Shown here piece by piece: positions 18,488 through 24,304 of a DNA stretch of 64,000 nt. The stretch spans positions 25,599 to 89,598 of the forward strand of contig NZ_NFLL01000011.1 of the NCBI RefSeq assembly GCF_002160895.1, written 5' to 3'. The DNA comes from Faecalibacterium sp. An122. GTDB taxonomy: Bacteria > Bacillota > Clostridia > Oscillospirales > Ruminococcaceae. Both the position numbers and the translations under genes were made by a program. The notes under the pieces were generated by a model. The model had not been told where the DNA came from. It saw only the letters and a program-made list of their open reading frames with translations, and did not search any database. Every line of letters starts with the position of its first letter. Positions within the stretch are counted from its first letter, which is position 1.

Positions 18488-19698
18488 TAAGAAAAATCCC
18501 CCAACTGAAAATCTTGTGTATTCTGTTCTGCTGTTATCCTCCGTATGACAATTGCCTCAATTTCAGGTTTATTTCCCAAATAGGCCACATAGCCGCGATC
18601 CCCCAATACTCCGCCTTCCTTCTTGATGTAATGCTCTCCAAATTTCTGATAGTCAATATATGAATCCAACTCAGATTTAACTTCAAAATGTCCAGAGACT
18701 TGAATCAAATGTTGCCCATATTCTTCTGCGTTGCTTATGCCGGGGATTACAGTAAAATCATAGATATTCTCTGCAATCCATAATATTTCCTCTGGGGTAT
18801 CAGGCCAGATAGTATCGAAAACGGTATGAAATTTGTCCAAAGTTTGTGCATCAAACAATTGAAGGCACTTAGACAATGCATTTAATGTCTTCAAATGTTC
18901 CGTTAGAGGATATTCGCCTTCAAAAACACTCCTGACCGCTGGGCTGATATCATCATCGGTAGCAATCAGCGTCGCAGTAAATTTTTCCGGCTGTGTTGCA
19001 CCCAAACGGCATAGTGTCCGAGTGATTTCACTTTCAGCACATGGGAAATATAGTGTTTCTTGTTCATTCATTTGATTGTTTAATGAAAGTAATACAGATG
19101 CCATACTGTTCTTATAGTAGAAATCCGGAAAATGTCGGCCATCATAAACTTGTTCTAACATCGTACCGTTGTCGTACACTACACCGTAGGGAGTAATTTG
19201 GCCGGAGGTGTCGTTGAGAATCAGATCCAGTGCTGTCTTGCGTGCATCTAACCGCTCCAGCTCTTCCATGGAGGCGCAGCCACCATGTAGGTTCATGTAG
19301 TGATCCCGGCCAATCTGCTCCAAGTCGGAAAAGTCCGTGATGACCGTGGCCTGCTGACAACAAAAGGTCAAATTGATGAGGTCGGTCATATCGGAGAGTC
19401 CCATTTTCACCACCATCCCCTGGAACTGTGCCAGCTCCCCGTCAGAAAAACTGTCCAACCGCTTGACGAGGTAATCCAACTCGTCCACATTGATTCTGTG
19501 TCCCTCCAGGCATTTCAGACTGGGAACGCAGCCTTCGATCTCCTCCACCATACAATCCTTTGCCCGCGGGTCTCCGATATCCAGCGCCTCCAGCATCTTG
19601 ATCGTGTCGTTGTATTGATCCTGCGGGATGGGGAAGGGGATAGTGACCAAGCCATATTCCAAGTGATCAGCGTTATACAAAGCCGCTTTGATCCTCAT
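18487..19698 (-). CDS. Long ArdA-type anti-restriction protein
   Basis: A 403-residue protein with AAAAGGAG nine bases before the ATG. It matches the long ArdA-annotated family of clostridial conjugative elements: IPQDQYNDTIKMLEALDIGD, RINVDELDYLVKRLDSF, LINLTFCCQQATVITDFSD, and the ArdA-like end YIDYQKFGEHYIKK...LGDRGYVAYLG. ArdA proteins mimic DNA and block type I restriction in the recipient. DNA here is visibly more AT-rich than the genes downstream, a sign of mosaic origin. It lacks the MGGM tail (ends DFQLGDFS). Confidence 0.8.
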   Translation of the reverse strand: MRIKAALYNADHLEYGLVTIPFPIPQDQYNDTIKMLEALDIGDPRAKDCMVEEIEGCVPSLKCLEGHRINVDELDYLVKRLDSFSDGELAQFQGMVVKMGLSDMTDLINLTFCCQQATVITDFSDLEQIGRDHYMNLHGGCASMEELERLDARKTALDLILNDTSGQITPYGVVYDNGTMLEQVYDGRHFPDFYYKNSMASVLLSLNNQMNEQETLYFPCAESEITRTLCRLGATQPEKFTATLIATDDDISPAVRSVFEGEYPLTEHLKTLNALSKCLQLFDAQTLDKFHTVFDTIWPDTPEEILWIAENIYDFTVIPGISNAEEYGQHLIQVSGHFEVKSELDSYIDYQKFGEHYIKKEGGVLGDRGYVAYLGNKPEIEAIVIRRITAEQNTQDFQLGDFS

Positions 19699-19963
19699 GC
19701 TCCAACTCCTTTTCGTTCAGTTTTTTTACTCTGGTGCGCATACAGTCATCCTCGCCGCCCCAACAGAGGAAACCGTGGGCGGGATAGGGGCAGCCCTCGC
19801 AGCGGGAGAACTGCCGGCACACTGGTTTTTGTTCCGGCTCCGGGGCATAGCCGGGCGCATAGTTGATGTGGAGCAGCCACTTCTTCACACTACTCCACTT
19901 AGGAGGTGGTTGATTGACCACCCCGACATAACTGTTCAGTTTTTTGGGATCCACACGGAGCAC
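19673..19963 (-). CDS. Small Cys-rich element protein
   Basis: A 96-residue protein, probably with a GTG start at 19963; another GTG nine bases in is possible, and the ribosome site is weak. The Cys pattern C-x(5)-C-x2-C...C...C (CRQFSRCEGCPYPAH, LCWGGEDDC) suggests metal binding. Function is unknown. It overlaps the ArdA gene by 26 bases, so the two are probably translated together. Confidence 0.6.
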   Translation of the reverse strand: MLRVDPKKLNSYVGVVNQPPPKWSSVKKWLLHINYAPGYAPEPEQKPVCRQFSRCEGCPYPAHGFLCWGGEDDCMRTRVKKLNEKELEHEDQSGFV

Positions 19964-19996
19964 CTCACTTGCTTTTTCTGCTCTGAAAACAAAAAA

Positions 19997-20040
19997 GCGG
20001 GGGCCGTATTCTGTCCGATGGCAGATGATACGGCCCCCGC
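19997..20040 (-). terminator. Terminator after the 20058 gene
   Basis: A perfect 13-bp inverted repeat GCGGGGGCCGTAT / ATACGGCCCCCGC is followed on the minus strand by TTTTTTGTTTTC. It makes the gene at 20058-20720 a separate transcript from the train that begins at 19963. Confidence 0.88.
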
Positions 20041-20057
20041 CTTGTTCAGCGTAGGAT

Positions 20058-20720
20058 CTATAAATTCATTTGCGGTTCCTGGCTCTGGGCCTGCTCCAAC
20101 CGGCTCTGCAGATCCGGGACGGTGTACTCGATTTTTGTTCTGGCCTCCTGAATGGCTTTTTGCTGCTTGTAGTCCAGCTCCGGGCCTTCATAGAACCAAT
20201 GCTCCGCGGCGCGGTACAATTCTGTGAGTTCCTCCGGGGTAAATAACTGCGCTCTGGGGATCAGGCCGGAGCGGACAGCAAAGTCCTGCTTGGCGCTCTG
20301 GAAGTCATCTTCATAGTAGTGACCGTGGCTGACTCCAGTTCGGTCATAGTCCCAGATCCAGGTTACAAATTGATACCCCTGGCCATTTTCTCGTTCCTGG
20401 CCTGCCAGCACCGCGCCGCCGAAGTCCGCCAGCAGGCGGAAGTCCTCATGCAGGCCAGAGGCATGGAGCAGGGGGGCGTTTTGCATCGTTTCCACATAAC
20501 TGTATACCTCGTCCGCATCCATGGCCACCTGATGGTACAATTCACTGGCCTCCTCGTTTTTGCTTCCCGCAGGCAGCAGGAACACATCGTTGGCCGGTGA
20601 AACGAAGAGGACAGGCTGGCCGTGGAGGAACACCTCCAGCCGCTTGTCCTCGTAATTTGCTGATTCAATTTCCTTTTTTCTCAAGCATCTTGAAAGTTCT
20701 TCAAAAAATTTGTTGGCCAT
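20058..20720 (-). CDS. Element-specific LPD-like protein with PQMNL end
   Basis: A 220-residue protein from the ATG at 20720 (GGAAGGAGAC upstream). It is acidic, with YQFVTWIWDYDRTGVSHGHYY and DFAVRSGLIPRAQLFTPEEL; the 'F..R.GLI....LF..EEL' segment resembles one in the ArdA-like protein at 12751 (REL-AVRDGVIPKSGLL). The C-terminal 40 residues are a charged helix ending SQEPQMNL, a possible minimal version of the shared tail. No catalytic motif was seen. It stands alone between two terminators. Confidence 0.6.
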   Translation of the reverse strand: MANKFFEELSRCLRKKEIESANYEDKRLEVFLHGQPVLFVSPANDVFLLPAGSKNEEASELYHQVAMDADEVYSYVETMQNAPLLHASGLHEDFRLLADFGGAVLAGQERENGQGYQFVTWIWDYDRTGVSHGHYYEDDFQSAKQDFAVRSGLIPRAQLFTPEELTELYRAAEHWFYEGPELDYKQQKAIQEARTKIEYTVPDLQSRLEQAQSQEPQMNL

Positions 20721-20757
20721 TTCTTGTCTCCTTCCACAGATATGAACAGTCATAAAA

Positions 20758-20785
20758 AGCGGCAGGTTTCTTATGACCTGCCGCT
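20758..20785 (-). terminator. Terminator of the HTH gene
   Basis: The inverted repeat AGCGGCAGGT / ACCTGCCGCT is followed by TTTTTATG on the minus strand, directly after the stop of the gene at 20793. Confidence 0.8.
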
Positions 20786-20792
20786 GTAGACA

Positions 20793-21353
20793 CTACCCAT
20801 CCAGATCCTCCATGATGCGCCTCATGGTATAAGAGAGGCGGTACGGAGAAGCCAGTATATAATCAGTCATAAATTGTATGAGCCACCGCTTCGCAACCTT
20901 TCTTCCGTCGGGACAGGATACATATTGAAGTTTTCCTTTGCTGATCCACTGACCTACCGTCTGCATATTGTAGCCGGTTATTTTGGAAATCTGAGTTATT
21001 GTAAGGGCATCAGGCTCACTGCGCCATTTTAAACACAGATGTTTTTTTAGCTCAGAACGTGGCAGATGCGCCACCGGGTTCTCCCGCTTTTTTCGATATT
21101 TGTTACTTGTAAAGATCCCAACCGGGATTGCAACCTTTTGTGGCTCGTTCTCTAATGTGATCAGATAATTCACTACATCTGCCGTGTAAATTTGGAATCT
21201 CCGTGTCTTTTTCCCTGAGTCCCTGCATGGGATGATTCCATTTTCTAAAAGCCATGTCGCCTTCCGCTTGCTGATATGGCAAATCCGGTATAACTGGTCT
21301 TTGCTGATGACTGCAGGGTATTCCAGCAGTAAGGCCGAGTAATCTGTACTCAT
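20793..21353 (-). CDS. Two-HTH excisionase-like DNA-binding protein
   Basis: A 186-residue protein from the ATG at 21353 with AAGGAG eight bases upstream. It has two separate helix-turn-helix units of the excisionase/MerR type: SKDQLYRICHISKRKATWLL followed by a wing and FQIYTADVVNYL, and near the C-terminus LTITQISKITGYNMQTVGQW followed by RWLIQF. It lies about 0.5 kb from the attachment site, the expected place for a recombination directionality factor, so an Xis-like or master-regulator role is inferred. The flanking DNA carries direct repeats. Confidence 0.7.
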   Translation of the reverse strand: MSTDYSALLLEYPAVISKDQLYRICHISKRKATWLLENGIIPCRDSGKKTRRFQIYTADVVNYLITLENEPQKVAIPVGIFTSNKYRKKRENPVAHLPRSELKKHLCLKWRSEPDALTITQISKITGYNMQTVGQWISKGKLQYVSCPDGRKVAKRWLIQFMTDYILASPYRLSYTMRRIMEDLDG

Positions 21354-21483
21354 TCTTGCTCTCCTTATTCTGTCATGGATTTCATTTGCCCCAGTTGTCA
21401 ACAGCAGGCTCTTTCTTCTGGGAATTTGTCCTACTCGAGAGGCGGAACCCATAGTTACTTAAACGACTATTCACTCCGCCGTC

Positions 21484-21501
21484 ATCTACGGCTTTTCTAA
21501 C
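21484..21501 (+). repeat. Direct repeat 1 near att (ATCTACGGCTTTTCTAAC)
   Basis: This 18-base repeat is found again exactly at 21736-21753 and partially at 21833-21847. It is a candidate integrase arm site. Confidence 0.6.
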
Positions 21502-21735
21502 ACTTTGCTTGAAAAACGGCTTTTTTACTGCCATTGTGGGAGAACGGCTTGATGTATTCAGTTAGTGGAAACCCTTGATAACTCTGACTTTTTGCTGTCC
21601 TAAATCGTCCTAATATCTCCCAGCGACTCTTTGTTCATATAATTCGAAATCGTGTGGGCTGTTTCTCTGCCTGACCTCACAACCCATTGATTTTACTGGA
21701 TTTTTTTGAGTTCCTTTGCTGGAGTGCCTTGTGTT

Positions 21736-21753
21736 ATCTACGGCTTTTCTAAC
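21736..21753 (+). repeat. Direct repeat 2 near att
   Basis: This is an exact copy of the 18 bases at 21484-21501, spaced 252 bases away in the same orientation and 113 bases from the tRNA remnant. Confidence 0.6.
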
Positions 21754-21866
21754 GCATCCGGAGGTTTACGATCAGGTGGATCTGCAGGAGTGTGTGCGAG
21801 TGGATTTGGGAACTGGAGTTACTCAAAAACTTTCTACGGATTTTATCCGAGTGGTTCCCCAAACAT

Positions 21867-21922
21867 CTCGAAATCAAGTTGTCCGCAAGGGCACGTGGGT
21901 TCGAATCCCACCGTCTCCGCCA
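21867..21922 (+). pseudogene. 3' remnant of tRNA-Ser(CGA): right attachment site of the element
   Basis: The sequence runs from an anticodon loop CTCGAAA, through a 3' anticodon stem strand, a serine-type long variable arm (TGTCC-GCAA-GGGCA) and a complete T arm (GTGGGTTCGAATCCCAC), to the acceptor strand CGTCTCCG and CCA. The matching 5' half is missing: upstream bases do not pair with the acceptor or anticodon stem, apart from a D-arm-like CCGAGTGGTT at about the right distance. This is the usual product of insertion into the anticodon loop of a tRNA gene. The native tRNA terminator follows. Confidence 0.8.
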
Positions 21923-21927
21923 GAAAA

Positions 21928-21957
21928 AGAAGGGCATGGCAAATGCCCTTCTTTTTT
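21928..21957 (+). terminator. Native terminator of the tRNA-Ser gene
   Basis: The inverted repeat AGAAGGGCAT / ATGCCCTTCT is followed by TTTTTT, six bases after the CCA end of the tRNA remnant. Confidence 0.85.
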
Positions 21958-21974
21958 GTTTGTGCCATAAAAAG

Positions 21975-22003
21975 AGCGGCGGGAGGATTGGCCTCCCGCC
22001 GCT
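21975..22003 (-). terminator. Terminator of the VanZ-like gene
   Basis: The perfect 12-bp inverted repeat AGCGGCGGGAGG / CCTCCCGCCGCT is followed on the minus strand by CTTTTTATGG. Confidence 0.85.
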
Positions 22004-22036
22004 TTGTGCGTGGATGGAAAGATGGTGCCGGGGGCC

Positions 22037-22732
22037 TCAGTGCCTGCGGGCCGGCCGGCGCGGAATCAGCAGATTGCACAGCAGAACGCCCACCGCCGCG
22101 CCCAGGGCGTTGCTGATGATGTCGTCCAGGTCGCAGGTGCCCAGCTTGGCGGTGAGCTGGACGGTCTCAATGGCGACCGACAGCACCAGGCCCAGCAGAA
22201 AGCCGATCTCCACCCGGCGCATCCGGCGGGGGCCCAGGAGGGCCAGCAGGATGCCGGTGGGCAGAAACAGCAGCATATTGAGGATGGAGTGGTTCAAGAT
22301 GGAGAAGTTGCCGGTGCTGACCGCCAGGATCAGATTTTGAAAGGGGACCATCCGGACTTCACGGCTGTACATGTCGCTGAGACGGGAACCCAGTGTGATA
22401 TAAAGGACCATCGCCAGATTGGCGAAAAGAAACAGCAGCGGCTGGCGGCTGATCTCGGCCCGGTCCCGCCAGAGCAGCCGAACCAGATACACCGCCAGGC
22501 CCAGGACGTAACAGACCAGGATCCAGTACAGAACCATCACATCGTCGCCGAAGTACTGGTACAGCAGGCCGGAAAAAACCATTGCGCACAGGTACAGAAA
22601 GAGGAAGGCGGCCGTCAGGGCCGGCAGCATCCGGCGGCTGGACAGATTGTGCCGCACGGCGGCAAAGGTGGCCAGATACCCGAGCAAATAGAGGATGGCC
22701 CAGAGGAAAAACAGGTTGAAGTCAAATGCCAT
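22037..22732 (-). CDS. VanZ-like multi-pass membrane protein
   Basis: A 231-residue protein with about six TM helices. The C-terminal part carries the VanZ-like motifs NMLLFLPTGILLALL, SVAIETVQL and DLDDIISNALGAAVG. VanZ-like proteins modify susceptibility to glycopeptides or lipid-linked processes in some hosts; most homologues are uncharacterised. AGGAG lies seven bases before the ATG. It follows the Wzz/kinase gene with a 102-base gap holding a hairpin, so it is either the last gene of that operon by readthrough or a separate unit. Confidence 0.8.
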   Translation of the reverse strand: MAFDFNLFFLWAILYLLGYLATFAAVRHNLSSRRMLPALTAAFLFLYLCAMVFSGLLYQYFGDDVMVLYWILVCYVLGLAVYLVRLLWRDRAEISRQPLLFLFANLAMVLYITLGSRLSDMYSREVRMVPFQNLILAVSTGNFSILNHSILNMLLFLPTGILLALLGPRRMRRVEIGFLLGLVLSVAIETVQLTAKLGTCDLDDIISNALGAAVGVLLCNLLIPRRPARRH

Positions 22733-22768
22733 AGAAAACTCCTGGTCTGAGATGGGTGAATCACCAAG

Positions 22769-22802
22769 CAGGCCTGCCCCGTGAAGACAAGAGGCAGGCC
22801 TG
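22769..22802 (-). terminator. Hairpin between Wzz/kinase gene and VanZ-like gene
   Basis: The 10-bp inverted repeat CAGGCCTGCC / GGCAGGCCTG has a 14-base loop. There is no clear T-run on the minus strand, so it may be a partial terminator or processing site. Confidence 0.5.
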
Positions 22803-22834
22803 TGACGGTAAAGGATGGGATATCCCGGCCGGCG

Positions 22835-24289
22835 TCAGTGCCGGCTGGAGGATTTGCCGGAGGAGCTGCCCCGGCCGCGGCGGGAGGCAGAACCTTCGCT
22901 CTCGTAATTGTAGTTGTTGTTGTTCAGTTTGTCGCCCAGGGTCTTGACCCGGTTGACAATGCAGCCCAGCGGGTTGATGCCGGACTTATCCAGCCGCTCC
23001 AGAGAATCCCGGATGGTGTTCATGTTGGAATAGTCGAACCGGATGACGAACAGGGCCGACTTGGCGATGCGGTTGAGGCTCAGGGTCTCGGCCACACGGC
23101 CCACCGGCGCGGAGTCCATCAGGACGTAGTCGTAGTTCTGGGACAGGTCCTTGATGAGGGTCAGCAGCGCATCGCTCAGGGGGATTTCCTTGGGCTCCAG
23201 AATGGAGGGCAGCAGGTCCAGATAGCCGGTCAGGTGGGTGATGACGTCCTCCGGCGAAGCGTCTCCGCGGTAGAGGGCGTTCAGGCTGTGGGCGTAGTCC
23301 ACTTTGTCCAGGAACAGCCCGCCCAGGCTGGGATTGCGGACATCCAGGTCGATCAGCAGCACCTTGTGTTCCAGGTCGGACAGCTGAACCGCCAGGTTGG
23401 CGGCGACGTGGGTCTTGCCCTCATCCTGCTCGGCAGAGGTGATGTAAATGCACTGGTGCTCCCCCACGCCCAGACGGTTGTGCAGGATATGGGCCGCCGA
23501 GACAAAGCTCTCCCGGACTTCGGCCCCCATGGGGTCGTCGTCCTCCACCAGCAGGGACTTTTTGCGGCGGAAATACTCCACGTTTTCGGGGATTTCGCCC
23601 AGAACCTCCAGCCCCAGCGTGTTTTCGATGTCCTTGGTGTTGACCACGGTGGGCAGGAGCAGGAACTTCAAGAAGCTGAAGCCGATGCCGACGGCCAGGC
23701 CCAGCAAAGACATATACAGCCACATGGAGGCGTTGACATTGCCGCCGATGCGGTAGGTGGCCTTGGGCTCGTTGATGACCGACACGCTGCCGATTTTGAG
23801 GGTTTCGATGAGGATTTCGGGGGCCACCTCGTTGATGGCGTTGAGGATCTCCACCCCCTCCTCGGCGCTGCGCCAGGTGAGGTCCATCTCGATGATCTGG
23901 GTCTCTTTGTACCGGGTGAGGAGCAGGTTCTTGTAAATATCGGTTTCCGCAATGCCCACCAGCTCGATGTTCTGGATGGCGGCCTTGAGGGTGCGGTCGC
24001 TCTTGAGAACATAGATCACCGCGTCCACCATGTCCTCGGCCAACTGGATGTCGGAGGAGTCGGGGTTGCTGGTGTTGGTGGTGAAGTTGCCGCCCGCGTC
24101 CTGGGTGGTGACGGCGATGGAGGAGGTGATGCTGTAGCCTTTGGCCATTTCGCCTCGCATATAGGAGGCAATGGACAGCACCACGCCGATGGCCAGACCG
24201 GCAATGGTGGTGGCCGCAATCAGCCCGCGGTTTTTGATCAGAGCGTGCAGAAAATCGCTCAGCCGTATGGTGATATATTCATCGTTCAT
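22835..24289 (-). CDS. Wzz-type co-polymerase fused to BY-kinase-like ATPase
   Basis: A 484-residue protein. The N-terminal Wzz domain has TM helices near 23-43 and 192-212 with an extracellular loop between. The cytoplasmic domain is of the CpsD/CapB type: Walker A SAEQDEGKTHVAAN, Walker A' KVLLIDLDVRNPS, Walker B YDYVLMDSAPVG. In exopolysaccharide systems such proteins set chain length by cycles of tyrosine phosphorylation. The C-terminal tail has only two tyrosines (NNNNYNYE) and then a Ser/Arg-rich stretch, so it is not the classic tyrosine cluster. No glycosyltransferases are nearby. It is 15 bases downstream of the MotB/CnaB gene (GGGGGAG ribosome site), which ties it to that unusual operon. 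Confidence 0.82.
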   Translation of the reverse strand: MNDEYITIRLSDFLHALIKNRGLIAATTIAGLAIGVVLSIASYMRGEMAKGYSITSSIAVTTQDAGGNFTTNTSNPDSSDIQLAEDMVDAVIYVLKSDRTLKAAIQNIELVGIAETDIYKNLLLTRYKETQIIEMDLTWRSAEEGVEILNAINEVAPEILIETLKIGSVSVINEPKATYRIGGNVNASMWLYMSLLGLAVGIGFSFLKFLLLPTVVNTKDIENTLGLEVLGEIPENVEYFRRKKSLLVEDDDPMGAEVRESFVSAAHILHNRLGVGEHQCIYITSAEQDEGKTHVAANLAVQLSDLEHKVLLIDLDVRNPSLGGLFLDKVDYAHSLNALYRGDASPEDVITHLTGYLDLLPSILEPKEIPLSDALLTLIKDLSQNYDYVLMDSAPVGRVAETLSLNRIAKSALFVIRFDYSNMNTIRDSLERLDKSGINPLGCIVNRVKTLGDKLNNNNYNYESEGSASRRGRGSSSGKSSSRH

Positions 24290-24304
24290 GGCATCTCCCC
24301 CTCT

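Larger units (their letters stand above)
21354..21866. other. Non-coding attachment-end region of the element
   Basis: This stretch of about 510 bases has no convincing gene on either strand. It holds two exact 18-base direct repeats (21484-21501, 21736-21753) and a third partial copy at 21833-21847, all of the form TCTACGG(C/A)TTTT. They lie next to the tRNA remnant. The position and repetition fit arm-type binding sites for a tyrosine recombinase. Confidence 0.55.
1..21922. mobile_element. Right-hand part of an integrative conjugative element (Tn1549/CTn type)
   Basis: The right boundary is a 3' fragment of tRNA-Ser ending in CCA, preceded by direct repeats and an excisionase-like HTH gene. 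The cargo is typical of clostridial conjugative elements: ArdA-like, YodL, DUF3849, DUF4314, SpoVG-like and AbrB-like proteins, Dam methylase, sortase and a CnaB adhesin. Almost all genes are on the minus strand. The left end, integrase, relaxase, coupling protein and VirB4 lie outside the window. The intact tRNA-Ser is therefore expected at the unseen left junction. Confidence 0.8.

Noticed and set aside
21841..21922. Intact tRNA-Ser gene
   Set aside because: The D-arm-like CCGAGTGGTT is present, but the 5' acceptor strand and 5' anticodon stem do not pair with the 3' half, so it is a remnant.
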